From: Pelagibacterium nitratireducens | GTDB lineage: Bacteria > Pseudomonadota > Alphaproteobacteria > Rhizobiales > Devosiaceae | Direction of reading: 5' to 3' | DNA length: 64,000 nucleotides | Assembly: GCF_037044555.1 (NCBI RefSeq) | Contig: NZ_CP146275.1 | Coordinates: forward strand, 1,902,501-1,966,500 | Shown here: positions 56,301 through 64,000 of the stretch, in pieces | How the letters are laid out: each line of letters opens with the position of its first letter | Position numbering within the stretch: the first letter of the stretch is position 1 | Position numbers and translations under genes: made by a program | Notes under the pieces: generated by a model | Seen by the model: the letters and a program-made list of their open reading frames with translations, nothing else | What the model was told of the DNA's origin: nothing | The model's database searches: none

Positions 56301-57680
56301 TTAGAGCCAGCTTCCCAGATCTTCGAGGGCGCGAGTGGTGAACGCCTTTTTCTTGGCTTTTGCCTTGTCGGGTCCGCGCCAGCGGCCCTTCAGACCCTCG
56401 GGCTTTTTGATTTCCACTGGGGGAAACAGGCCGAAATTGACGTTCATGGGCTGAAAGCTGCGGGCGCCGGAATAGGATTCGGCTTCAAGATGACCGCCGG
56501 TGATGTGACCGATCAGGGCGCCGAAGGCGGTTGTGATCGGCGGCAGGGCAGGGGTTTCGCCCTTGGCTTCGGCGGCGGAGAGGCGGCCGCAGATCAGGCC
56601 CATGGCGGCGCTTTCGACATAGCCTTCGACGCCGGTGACCTGGCCGGCGAACCGGAGGCGCGGATCGGCCTTGAGCTTGAGGTCTGGCCCCAACACCTTG
56701 GGGGAATTGAGGAATGTGTTGCGATGCAAGCCGCCGAGCCGCGCAAACTGGGCGTTTTCGAGCCCGGGGATCATGCGGAAGATTTCGGTCTGGACGCCAT
56801 AGCGCATCTTGGTCTGGAAACCGACCATGTTCCAGAGCGTGCCAAGCGCGTTGTCCTGGCGAAGCTGGATCACGGCATAGGGCTTGGTTTCCGGATCGCG
56901 CGGGTTGGTGAGCCCTACCGGCTTCATGGGACCGAAGCGCAGGGTTTCGCGGCCGCGTTCGGCCATGACCTCGATGGGCAGGCAGCCATCGAAATAGGGG
57001 ACGATCTCCCAGTCCTTGAATTCGTGAAGCGGCGCGGCCAGAAGCGCGTCGATGAAGGCATTGTATTGCTCTTGGGTCATTGGGCAGTTGAGATAGTCGG
57101 CGCCGGTGCCGGCAGGGCCGGGTTTGTCGTAGCGCGACTGGGCCCAGACGACATCGAGATCGATGCTGTCATAATGGATGATGGGGGCGATGGCATCGAA
57201 AAAGGCCAGCGAATCCTCGCCGGTCAACTCCTGGATGGCCGCGGCGAGAGCGGGCGAGGTCAGCGGGCCGGTGGCGACGATGACATTGTCCCATTCGGCG
57301 GGAGGCAGGCCGGCGATCTCCTCGCGTGCGATGGTGATGCGGGGGTGGGCCTCGAGCGCTTCGGACACCATTTGTGAAAAGCCGTCGCGATCGACGGCCA
57401 GCGCGCCGCCGGCGGGCAGGGCGCTTTTGTCAGCACAGGCCATGATGAGCGAATTGGCGCGGCGCATTTCCTCGTGCAGCAGGCCAACGGCGTTATGTTC
57501 ATGATCGTCGGAGCGGAAACTGTTCGAGCACACCAGCTCGGCAAAGCCATCTGTGTGGTGCGCGTCGGTGGGTTTGACCGGGCGCATTTCGTGGAGCACC
57601 ACGTCGACGCCCGCCTGGGCTGCCTGCCAGGCCGCCTCGGACCCTGCAAGACCGCCACCGATCACATGAATTTTCGCCAT
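56301..57680 (-). CDS. trmFO: Folate/FAD-dependent tRNA uracil-54 C5-methyltransferase
   Basis: A 459-residue TrmFO that makes T54 in tRNA with methylenetetrahydrofolate. FAD-binding N-terminus [18 protein letters not shown], then [26 protein letters not shown] (in part) with the conserved Cys51, and [10 protein letters not shown] near the C-terminus. ATG 57680. It converges on the synthase-like gene with a 3-bp gap. Confidence 0.97.
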   Translation of the reverse strand: MAKIHVIGGGLAGSEAAWQAAQAGVDVVLHEMRPVKPTDAHHTDGFAELVCSNSFRSDDHEHNAVGLLHEEMRRANSLIMACADKSALPAGGALAVDRDGFSQMVSEALEAHPRITIAREEIAGLPPAEWDNVIVATGPLTSPALAAAIQELTGEDSLAFFDAIAPIIHYDSIDLDVVWAQSRYDKPGPAGTGADYLNCPMTQEQYNAFIDALLAAPLHEFKDWEIVPYFDGCLPIEVMAERGRETLRFGPMKPVGLTNPRDPETKPYAVIQLRQDNALGTLWNMVGFQTKMRYGVQTEIFRMIPGLENAQFARLGGLHRNTFLNSPKVLGPDLKLKADPRLRFAGQVTGVEGYVESAAMGLICGRLSAAEAKGETPALPPITTAFGALIGHITGGHLEAESYSGARSFQPMNVNFGLFPPVEIKKPEGLKGRWRGPDKAKAKKKAFTTRALEDLGSWL

Positions 57681-57717
57681 GACACCATCCGTTTATGAAG
57701 TTGGGAAGGCTATAGAC

Positions 57718-57752
57718 GAAAAGCGCGCGGCAATCCAAGACTGCCGCGCGCT
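57718..57752 (-). terminator. Terminator of the DJ-1/PfpI gene
   Basis: A perfect 11-bp stem AGCGCGCGGCA / TGCCGCGCGCT (57722-57732, 57742-57752) followed on the minus strand by TTTTCG, 24 bases past the stop. Confidence 0.75.
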
Positions 57753-57775
57753 GCGTTTGGTCACAGGTGTTTGAG

Positions 57776-58336
57776 TCAGGCGGCGCGGCGCTCGTGCCGG
57801 CCCTCATTGATCTCCTCGGCGATCTTTTCGCAGAAGGCGTCGAGGTCGCCGGGATTGCGGCTGGTGACGAGGCCCTGATCGGTGACGACGGGGCTGTCTT
57901 CCCATTGCGCGCCGGCGTTGATGACGTCGGTCTTGACCGAAGGGTAGGACGTCATCTTGCGGCCCTTTGCGATGCCCGTTTCGACAAGCAGCCAAGGGGC
58001 GTGGCAGATGGCGGCGACGACTTTCTTGTCGGCCCAGAATTTGGTGATGAAATCGAGGGCCTTTTGTTCAACCCGCAGCAGGTCGGGGTTGATCTGGCCA
58101 CCGGGGAGGACGATGGCGTCGTAATCATCGGCCGAGACGCTCTCGAGCGTCTTGTCGACGTCGACGGCGCGGCCCCAGTCATCCTTGTCCCAACCCTTGA
58201 TCTGGCCGGGTTCGAGCGAGATGACATGAACCGTTGCGCCGGCCTCGCGCAGCTTGTCACGCGGAACTTCGAGTTCGGACTGTTCGAAACCGTTGGTGGC
58301 AAGAACTGCTATGGATTTGCCTTGCAGGTTTTGCAT
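57776..58336 (-). CDS. DJ-1/PfpI family protein (type 1 glutamine amidotransferase fold)
   Basis: A 186-residue PfpI/YhbO-type protein. The nucleophile elbow AAICHAPW contains the reactive Cys, preceded by IVLPGG; the Glu pocket is in NGFEQSE. Members act as glyoxalase III/deglycase-like or stress-protective proteins. AAGGGAAAG precedes ATG 58336. It is near two DUF1127 genes. Confidence 0.93.
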   Translation of the reverse strand: MQNLQGKSIAVLATNGFEQSELEVPRDKLREAGATVHVISLEPGQIKGWDKDDWGRAVDVDKTLESVSADDYDAIVLPGGQINPDLLRVEQKALDFITKFWADKKVVAAICHAPWLLVETGIAKGRKMTSYPSVKTDVINAGAQWEDSPVVTDQGLVTSRNPGDLDAFCEKIAEEINEGRHERRAA

Positions 58337-58411
58337 GACTTTCCCTTTCTTTTTTGGAGAAAGGGAGAACGGGCAAGTGCCGCGCGATGTTCCTGAAGGC
58401 TAACCCGGGGC

Positions 58412-58446
58412 AAAAGAAAAAGGGCGCTCCATTCAAGAGCGCCCTT
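58412..58446 (-). terminator. Terminator of the first DUF1127 gene
   Basis: A perfect 10-bp stem AAGGGCGCTC / GAGCGCCCTT (58420-58429, 58437-58446) followed on the minus strand by TTTTTCTTTTG. Confidence 0.85.
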
Positions 58447-58476
58447 CAGACTGTCTGATCATTGCGGCCAGTGCGG

Positions 58477-58626
58477 TTAGAGCGCACTGGCATGGTCGCG
58501 AGCAATGCGCTGGATGTCCGAGCGTGCGATGCCGAGATCGCCCAGTTCGCGATTGCCGAGAGCGTTGAGTTCACGAACCGTCTGCTGGTAGGCCGACCAA
58601 CGCTTGAAAGTCTTGCGAATGTCCAT
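58477..58626 (-). CDS. DUF1127 small protein (paralogue 1)
   Basis: A 49-residue protein: N-terminal part MDIRKTFKRWSAYQQTVREL, C-terminal DUF1127 motif NRELGDLGIARSDI and a final IARDHASAL. Excellent Shine-Dalgarno AAGGAGAT. Short DUF1127 proteins act as RNA- or regulator-associated factors in phosphate, carbon and stress responses in alphaproteobacteria. It is 82% identical (40 of 49) to the copy at 59484. The gene has its own terminator and is expressed opposite to the GST gene. Confidence 0.9.
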   Translation of the reverse strand: MDIRKTFKRWSAYQQTVRELNALGNRELGDLGIARSDIQRIARDHASAL

Positions 58627-58767
58627 TTTGTATCTCCTTTCGTCTTACGCCCTTTAGCTAGTGAGAATCGGCGCCCATGTGCAGAGGGTAATTGTTCATT
58701 GCCGCCTTGCATGTTCTGCATGACTATTGGGCGGGCGATTCAGCCTTGCTTAACAAATGAGCTTTTT

Positions 58768-59418
58768 ATGACGGATCTGATACTTTGGGGACGGGCGAGC
58801 TCGGCCAATCTGCAAAAGGCGCGCTGGGCGCTTGAGGAGACGGGGGCCTCGTTCGAATTGCGGGAAGTGGGTGGCCGATTCGGGGGGCTGGATACGCCGG
58901 AATTCGGCGCCCTGAACCCCAACAGGCTGGTGCCGGTGCTTCAGCATGGTGAATTGACGGTCTGGGAGAGCCATGCCGTGGTGCGTTATGTCGCGGCGGC
59001 GTTTGGCGGCACGGAACTGTGGCCCGAGGCGCCGAAGGATCGGGCGGCAATCGATCAGTGGACGGACTGGACGGCGACGACCTTTCAGCCTGCGTGGATA
59101 CGCCTGTTCTGGCTTCTGGTGCGCACGGCACCTGAAAAGCATGACAGGTCGGCGATCGCGGCGGCCCTCGAGGAGACGGTAGCGGCGTTGCGGATGATGG
59201 ACAGGCAGTTGGACAAGACCGACCATCTGGCCAGCGATGGGTTCAGCTACGCCGATATCGTTGCGGGGGTTTCGCTTTATCGCCTGACGACCATGGAGAT
59301 CGAGCTGCCTTCATTGCCGGGAATCGAGGCCTGGCATGGCCGGCTCAAACAGCGGGCGGCCTTCGACAAGACAGTCTGCATTTCCTATGAGGAATTGCGG
59401 GCGCGCGCGGTGCCGTGA
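58768..59418 (+). CDS. Glutathione S-transferase family protein
   Basis: A 216-residue GST. Thioredoxin-fold N-terminal domain (LILWGRASSANLQKARWAL, then NRLVPVLQHGELTVWESHAVVRYVA in part, with the cis-Pro in LVPVL and the glutathione-binding ES), and all-helical C-terminal domain from ~90. ATG 58768; the ribosome site is weak. Sandwiched between two DUF1127 genes on the other strand. Confidence 0.92.
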   Translation: MTDLILWGRASSANLQKARWALEETGASFELREVGGRFGGLDTPEFGALNPNRLVPVLQHGELTVWESHAVVRYVAAAFGGTELWPEAPKDRAAIDQWTDWTATTFQPAWIRLFWLLVRTAPEKHDRSAIAAALEETVAALRMMDRQLDKTDHLASDGFSYADIVAGVSLYRLTTMEIELPSLPGIEAWHGRLKQRAAFDKTVCISYEELRARAVP

Positions 59419-59422
59419 GTCA

Positions 59423-59453
59423 AAAAAGGCATCCCGGTCAAGGATGCCTTTTT
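59423..59453. terminator. Bidirectional terminator between GST and DUF1127 genes
   Basis: A 12-bp perfect stem AAAAAGGCATCC / GGATGCCTTTTT (59423-59434, 59442-59453). The A and T tracts give a T-run on both strands, so it can serve the converging GST and DUF1127 transcripts. Confidence 0.85.
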
Positions 59454-59483
59454 CGTGTTCGGACGTTGGAGGTCGTCTGAAGC

Positions 59484-59633
59484 TTAAAGCTGGCTGGCAT
59501 GATCGCGCGCGATGCGTTCGATATCGCCGCGGGTGATGCCGAGGTCGGTGAGCTCACGGTTGCCAAGCGAATTCAGTTCGCGAACCGTCTGCTGGTAGGC
59601 CGACCACTTTTGAAAAGTCTTACGAATACCCAT
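59484..59633 (-). CDS. DUF1127 small protein (paralogue 2)
   Basis: A 49-residue protein starting MGIRKTFQKWSAYQQTVREL, with NRELTDLGITRGDI and ending IARDHASQL. AAAGGAAC precedes ATG 59633. Differs from the 58477 copy at nine positions, mostly in the second half, so the pair is an old duplication under constraint. It ends at the bidirectional terminator shared with the GST gene. Confidence 0.88.
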   Translation of the reverse strand: MGIRKTFQKWSAYQQTVRELNSLGNRELTDLGITRGDIERIARDHASQL

Positions 59634-59751
59634 GTGATGTTCCTTTCGTTTCGATGACCAGGATATAGCCCCTTAAAGACGACCTTTGCACTAGGGATTT
59701 GGTCATTTCGGGCATGCGGTTTTCGCATGGCTGGGCGAAGGGACAAATGGA

Positions 59752-59783
59752 GAGCGGCGCTCCGGGGTAACGGAGCGCCGCTC
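59752..59783 (-). terminator. Hairpin, probable terminator of the 53-residue gene
   Basis: A perfect 13-bp stem GAGCGGCGCTCCG / CGGAGCGCCGCTC (59752-59764, 59771-59783). On the minus strand it follows the small gene ending at 59798. The T-tract is poor (TCTCCATTTG). Confidence 0.5.
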
Positions 59784-59797
59784 GTTGTCTTGCCGGA

Positions 59798-59959
59798 CTA
59801 TTCCTGGCGGTCGAAAAGGCCCTTGGTCATCTTGGTGAAATCCCGAACCGGGATTTCCAGATCGTCGCAGCCACGCCGGGGAACGGGGGCTATTCGGCGC
59901 AGACTTCGCGGGTCTGCGCCAGGGAATTTCGATTGTCTCCAGGCGATACGGACGAACAT
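59798..59959 (-). CDS. Possible small protein, 53 residues
   Basis: An ATG (59959) with a strong ribosome site GGAGGAGT opens a 53-residue frame beginning MFVRIAWRQSKFPGADPR, with an Arg-rich middle and an acidic-to-basic C-terminal stretch (DLEIPVRDFTKMTKGLFDRQE in part). It is followed by a hairpin. The ribosome site and terminator support a gene, but I recognise no family. It lies 137 bp downstream of uvrA on the same strand. Confidence 0.5.
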   Translation of the reverse strand: MFVRIAWRQSKFPGADPRSLRRIAPVPRRGCDDLEIPVRDFTKMTKGLFDRQE

Positions 59960-60096
59960 GGACTCCTCCATGCGGGTTGCTTGCACCCCACAAGGATAGG
60001 CCCGAATCACGACAGTGCGTTATCGGGCCACGCGCACGCCGCCCCTGCATGGGGCGCATGGCATCGGGTCTTCTGTGCGGCCCGATCCGCGGCAGT

Positions 60097-62988
60097 CTAT
60101 TGCGCCGCGGTCATGCGCAAAGGCCGGCGCTCCATGATTTCCTTGAGGAAGTGGCCGGTATGGGAGCGGGGGCTCTCGGCAACCTGCTCGGGGGTGCCGA
60201 CGGCGACGATCTCGCCGCCGCCATCGCCGCCCTCGGGGCCAAGATCGATGATCCAGTCGGCGGTTTTGATCACTTCGAGATTGTGCTCGATGACGATGAC
60301 CGTGTTTCCGGTATCGACAAGCTGCTGGAGCACATCGAGCAGTTTGGCAACGTCGTGGAAATGCAGGCCGGTGGTGGGCTCGTCGAGCACGTAGAGCGTG
60401 CGGCCGGTGGCGCGTTTGGACAACTCCTTGGCCAGCTTGACGCGTTGCGCCTCGCCACCCGAAAGCGTGGTCGCCTGCTGGCCGATCTTGACGTAGCCCA
60501 GCCCGACCCGCTGGAGGGTGACGAGCTTGTCGCGAATGACGGGCACCGCGGAAAAGAACTCGGCACCTTCATCGACCGTCATATCGAGAACGTCGGAAAT
60601 CGACTTGCCCTTGAACTGGACTTCGAGGGTTTCGCGATTGTAGCGATGACCCTTGCAGACATCGCAGGTGACATAGACGTCGGGCAGGAAGTGCATCTCG
60701 ATCTTGATGACGCCATCGCCCTGGCAAGCCTCGCAGCGCCCGCCCTTGACGTTGAACGAGAAACGCCCCGGGCCATACCCGCGCGCCTTGGATTCGGGCA
60801 TGTTGGCGAACCACTCGCGAATGTGGGTGAAGGCACCGGTATATGTGGCGGGATTGGAGCGCGGGGTGCGCCCGATTGGGCTCTGGTCGATGTCGATGAC
60901 CTTGTCGAGCAGTTCGAGCCCGGTAAGGCTTTCGTGCGGGGCCGGATGCACGCGCGCGCCGTTGAGGCGGCGGGCGATGGCCTGATAGAGCGTATCGACG
61001 GTCAGCGTGGACTTGCCGCCGCCCGAGACGCCGGTGATGGCCACGAACATGCCGAGCGGGATATCGACCGAGACATTCTTGAGATTGTTGCCGGTTGCAC
61101 CCTTGAGCGAAAGCTGGCGGCCCTTTTTGGCCTTGCGGCGCTCGGCGGGAACCGGGATGCCCATGCGGCCAGAGAGATATTGCCCGGTCAGGCTGTCGGG
61201 ATGCGAGAGGATGTCGTCGGGCGTGCCCTGGGCGATGATGTGGCCCCCATGAACACCGGCGCCCGGTCCGATATCGAGGACGTGATCGGCGGTGAGAATG
61301 GCGTCTTCATCGTGTTCGACGACGATGACCGTGTTGCCCAGATCGCGCAGGCGGCGCAGGGTTTCGAGCAGGCGGGCATTGTCGCGCTGATGCAGGCCGA
61401 TCGAGGGTTCGTCGAGCACGTAAAGCACGCCTGTCAGCCCCGAGCCGATCTGGCTGGCAAGGCGGATACGCTGGCTTTCGCCACCCGAAAGCGAGCCCGA
61501 ATTGCGCGAAAGCGTGAGGTATTGCAGACCGACATCGTTGAGGAAGGCCAGCCGGTCGCGGATTTCCTTGAGGATACGCTCGCCGATTGCCGACTGGGTC
61601 TGGTTGAGATGGGCAGGCAGATCGGCAAACCATTCGGCGGCGCCCTTGATGGACAACTCGGACACCTGGCCGATGTGGGATCCATGAATCTTGACCGCCA
61701 GAGCCTCGGGCTTCAGGCGATAGCCGTTACAGGCCGGGCAAGGGGCGGCGGACATATAGCGCTCGATATCTTCGCGGGCAGCAGAGGATTCGGTTTCGCG
61801 ATAGCGGCGCTCGAGATTGCCGATGACGCCCTCGAAGGGTTTCTGGGTCGAATATTTGCGCAATCCGTCGTCATAGATGAATTCGATCTTGGTCTTGTCG
61901 GTGCCGAACAGGACCGCGTGCTGGACCTCGAAGGGCAAATCCTGCCATGCGGTGCCGGTCGATGCCTTGAAGTGGCGGGTGACGGCCTGCAGGGTCTGCA
62001 GATAATAGGGCGAAGAGGTTTTCGACCAGGGCTGGACAGCACCGTCCCGCAGCGACAGCGAGCCATCGGGAACCACGAGATCGGGATCGATCTTGGCCTC
62101 GGTGCCGAGCCCTGAACAGACCGGACAGGCGCCGAAGGGGTTGTTGAACGAGAACAGACGCGGCTCGATTTCCGCAATGGTAAAGCCGGACACCGGGCAG
62201 GCGAATTTTTCCGAGAAGGTCAGGCGTTTGGGGGTGCCATCGTCCTCGGTCTGGTCCGCGTATTCGGTCAGCGCGATGCCATCGGCCAGACGCAGCGCGG
62301 TTTCGAAACTTTCCGCCAGCCGGCCGGCGATATCGCCATTGACGACGACCCGGTCGACCACGACCTCGATATCGTGCTTGAGCTTCTTGTCGAGGGCGGG
62401 CGCCTCCTCGATCTCGTAGAACGCGCCGTCGATCTTGACGCGCTGAAAGCCCTTTTTCATCAGTTCGGCGAGTTCCTTACGGTACTCACCCTTGCGGCCG
62501 CGCACGATGGGGGCCAGCAGATAAAGGCGGGTGCCTTCCTCGAGCGCCATAACCTTGTCGACCATCTGGGAAACGGTCTGGCTCTCGATGGGGAGCCCGG
62601 TTGCCGGGGAATAGGGGATGCCGACGCGGGCGAACAGCAGGCGGAGATAATCGTAGATCTCGGTGACCGTCCCCACAGTCGAGCGTGGATTGCGCGACGT
62701 GGTTTTCTGCTCGATGGAAATGGCCGGTGAAAGGCCCTCGATGCTTTCCACATCGGGCTTTTGCATCATTTCAAGGAACTGACGCGCATAGGCCGAAAGG
62801 CTTTCGACGTAGCGGCGCTGGCCCTCGGCATAGATGGTATCGAAGGCGAGCGAGGATTTGCCCGAGCCCGAAAGCCCGGTCATCACGATCAGCTTGTCGC
62901 GGGGCAGGCGAACGTCGATATTTTTGAGGTTATGCTCCTTGGCGCCCCGGATGACGATGTCGCGGTTGGGATTGGAAATGTCATTCAT
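60097..62988 (-). CDS. uvrA: Excinuclease ABC subunit A
   Basis: A 963-residue UvrA, the damage-recognition ATPase of nucleotide-excision repair. Two ABC cassettes (Walker [10 protein letters not shown] and GVSGGGKST; signatures LSGGESQR and LSGGEAQR). The second zinc finger is intact (CEACQGDG ... CDVCKGHR). In the first, one Cys is replaced (FACPVSGF instead of CxxC), as in other alphaproteobacteria. It diverges from ssb across a region with two LexA boxes. Confidence 0.98.
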   Translation of the reverse strand: MNDISNPNRDIVIRGAKEHNLKNIDVRLPRDKLIVMTGLSGSGKSSLAFDTIYAEGQRRYVESLSAYARQFLEMMQKPDVESIEGLSPAISIEQKTTSRNPRSTVGTVTEIYDYLRLLFARVGIPYSPATGLPIESQTVSQMVDKVMALEEGTRLYLLAPIVRGRKGEYRKELAELMKKGFQRVKIDGAFYEIEEAPALDKKLKHDIEVVVDRVVVNGDIAGRLAESFETALRLADGIALTEYADQTEDDGTPKRLTFSEKFACPVSGFTIAEIEPRLFSFNNPFGACPVCSGLGTEAKIDPDLVVPDGSLSLRDGAVQPWSKTSSPYYLQTLQAVTRHFKASTGTAWQDLPFEVQHAVLFGTDKTKIEFIYDDGLRKYSTQKPFEGVIGNLERRYRETESSAAREDIERYMSAAPCPACNGYRLKPEALAVKIHGSHIGQVSELSIKGAAEWFADLPAHLNQTQSAIGERILKEIRDRLAFLNDVGLQYLTLSRNSGSLSGGESQRIRLASQIGSGLTGVLYVLDEPSIGLHQRDNARLLETLRRLRDLGNTVIVVEHDEDAILTADHVLDIGPGAGVHGGHIIAQGTPDDILSHPDSLTGQYLSGRMGIPVPAERRKAKKGRQLSLKGATGNNLKNVSVDIPLGMFVAITGVSGGGKSTLTVDTLYQAIARRLNGARVHPAPHESLTGLELLDKVIDIDQSPIGRTPRSNPATYTGAFTHIREWFANMPESKARGYGPGRFSFNVKGGRCEACQGDGVIKIEMHFLPDVYVTCDVCKGHRYNRETLEVQFKGKSISDVLDMTVDEGAEFFSAVPVIRDKLVTLQRVGLGYVKIGQQATTLSGGEAQRVKLAKELSKRATGRTLYVLDEPTTGLHFHDVAKLLDVLQQLVDTGNTVIVIEHNLEVIKTADWIIDLGPEGGDGGGEIVAVGTPEQVAESPRSHTGHFLKEIMERRPLRMTAAQ

Positions 62989-63120
62989 GGGCGATTATCC
63001 AAGGATAGCGGGCCGGGCGGGCGGCAACAAAAGTCTTAACGGGCGCGGGAGGCGTCCGGTTCACTTAAGCACAACTCCGCCCGCCTGCAAGGCCAGCTTA
63101 TGCACAGCAGCTTTGCCAAG

Positions 63121-63135
63121 GAACATAATAGGAAC
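63121..63135 (-). promoter_or_regulatory. LexA (SOS) box on the uvrA promoter
   Basis: GAAC-N7-GAAC, the alphaproteobacterial LexA site. The N7 contains TATTAT on the minus strand, which is the likely uvrA -10 box; TTGACG at 63147-63152 (read on the minus strand) is the -35 with a 16-bp spacer. LexA would cover the RNA polymerase site. Confidence 0.75.
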
Positions 63136-63175
63136 AAATTAGATTCCGTCAAGCTTGACATTTCGCATTTATTCA

Positions 63176-63190
63176 GAACAAAATCAGAAC
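63176..63190. promoter_or_regulatory. Second LexA box between uvrA and ssb
   Basis: A second exact GAAC-N7-GAAC at 63176-63190, 117 bp before the ssb ATG. It probably controls ssb or both genes. A TATAGT at 63244-63249 could be the ssb -10, with no convincing -35. Confidence 0.65.
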
Positions 63191-63306
63191 AAACGAGTTG
63201 TGCATAGAACTTGCGGGCGCTGAACTTTTGCCGCCGATGGCTATATAGTGCGCTCAACGTGACTGGCCGGACCCTGGTCCGGCGGACAAGAGACAGGAAG
63301 GCGAAT

Positions 63307-63783
63307 ATGTCGGGAAGCGTGAACAAAGTTATTCTGGTGGGCAATCTGGGTGCCGACCCTGAAGTGCGGTCGCTGCCCAATGGCAACCCCGTGGTCAATC
63401 TGCGCATCGCGACGTCCGAGCGCTGGCGCGACCGCAATTCCGGCGAGCCACGCGAAAAGACCGAATGGCATCGCGTGGTGATCTTCAGCGAGGGATTGGC
63501 CAAGGTGGCCCAGAACTACCTCAAGAAGGGCGCCAAGGTTTATATCGAGGGCCAGCTCCAGACCCGGAAATGGGAAAAGGACGGCCAGGACCAGTACACG
63601 ACCGAGATCGTGTTGCAGGGGTTCAATTCGACGCTGACCATGCTCGACGGGCGCGGTGAAGGTGGCGGCGACCGCGATAGCGGCGGCTATGGCGGCGGCA
63701 GCCGACAGGTCGAAAATCGCGGGCGGCCGTCCAGCGCTCCAGCCTTCGAGCCGGGGGGCATGGACGACGATATCCCGTTCTGA
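63307..63783 (+). CDS. ssb: Single-stranded DNA-binding protein
   Basis: A 158-residue SSB. OB-fold ([21 protein letters not shown], in part; [21 protein letters not shown], in part) to about residue 110, Gly-rich disordered linker, and the acidic C-terminal tip MDDDIPF used to recruit repair and replication proteins. ATG 63307 follows AGGAAGG at 6 bases. Confidence 0.97.
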   Translation: MSGSVNKVILVGNLGADPEVRSLPNGNPVVNLRIATSERWRDRNSGEPREKTEWHRVVIFSEGLAKVAQNYLKKGAKVYIEGQLQTRKWEKDGQDQYTTEIVLQGFNSTLTMLDGRGEGGGDRDSGGYGGGSRQVENRGRPSSAPAFEPGGMDDDIPF

Positions 63784-63789
63784 ACGAAC

Positions 63790-63811
63790 AAGGGCGCTGC
63801 GAGGCGCCCTT
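63790..63811. terminator. Hairpin after ssb
   Basis: A perfect 8-bp stem AAGGGCGC / GCGCCCTT with a six-base loop, seven bases past the ssb stop. It lies between converging genes. The T-tract is weak. Confidence 0.5.
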
Positions 63812-63840
63812 ATCATATGCGGCAAAAGGGGTGCTTGCCG

Positions 63841-64000
63841 CTATTGGCTGAAGGGCACCTGGGCCGTGGTGATGCCGCCGGTCGAGAGATCGGTGATCTG
63901 GAGATCCATGCCGATCCGGGCGCCCTGAAGGGCCATTGCGGCCTCGATCTGGTATTCCTTGCCTTCGGCGTTGCGGTTTATGAGTTCGAAATTGACGTCG
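63841..64000 (-). CDS. C-terminal end of an unidentified protein (cut by the window)
   Basis: A minus-strand frame open from the window edge to a TAG at 63841-63843 encodes at least 52 residues ending ITDLSTGGITTAQVPFSQ. Codon use is normal for this genome and the frame has no internal stop. The alternating hydrophobic pattern suggests beta structure. The fragment is too short to name. Confidence 0.55.
   Translation of the reverse strand, partial: DVNFELINRNAEGKEYQIEAAMALQGARIGMDLQITDLSTGGITTAQVPFSQ

Noticed and set aside
59977..62115. 712-codon open frame opposite uvrA
   Set aside because: Antisense shadow of uvrA; the composition follows the uvrA codon pattern and no domain is visible.

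Overview
The window looks like chromosomal core DNA of a GC-rich alphaproteobacterium of the order Hyphomicrobiales (Rhizobiales). A Devosiaceae-like lineage is my best guess, but it is an inference. The evidence is rhizobial-type gene order (dgt divergent from erpA and xth; argS, SPOR gene, scpAB, tatABC, serS, surE, pcm, NlpD-like gene, yajC, secDF; pcm-like gene, tolC, PopZ gene, valS; glnB-glnA; clpP-clpX-lon-HU), GAAC-N7-GAAC SOS boxes, and rhizobial-style intergenic palindromes. No phage, insertion sequence, CRISPR array or rRNA operon is visible.

1-9.9 kb: an SDR oxidoreductase divergent from an AraC-type regulator. Next comes a four-gene bufferin operon (bufA1-bufB-bufC-doxX, minus strand) behind a near-perfect match to the Caulobacter sigma-F type ECF promoter; bufC carries a one-base frameshift. 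Then a serine hydrolase, a 43-residue basic protein, glnA and glnB (with a sigma-54 type promoter), tRNA-Leu and tig, whose 3' end is duplicated around a palindrome.

9.9-22.7 kb: NAD(P)H-hydrate repair enzyme, a cytochrome P450, the protein quality-control block clpP-clpX-lon with heat-shock-like promoters on clpP and lon, HU, tRNA-Val, a nuclease, arfB, tRNA-Asp, a terminator with no visible gene in front of it, and three small genes including an I78-type inhibitor lipoprotein.

22.7-36 kb: a peptide-type ABC transporter with fused ATPases, a PIMT-like methyltransferase, TolC, a PopZ-family protein, valS, a VOC protein and an ExoR-like repeat protein. A dispersed palindromic repeat family sits at the ends of several of these genes.

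36-57.7 kb: xth, a LysE transporter and erpA opposite dgt. Then a long housekeeping run: argS, SPOR protein, scpAB, tatABC, serS, surE, pcm, NlpD-like protein, a DUF815 ATPase (opposite strand), yajC, secDF, an Mth938-like protein, a squalene/phytoene-synthase-like protein, and trmFO opposite. Two copies of a second hairpin repeat, whose arms covary, lie in this run. One occupies the place where relatives usually have nagZ.

57.7-64 kb: a DJ-1/PfpI protein, two DUF1127 paralogues flanking a glutathione transferase, uvrA and ssb diverging across two SOS boxes, and the 3' end of an unidentified gene at the window edge.
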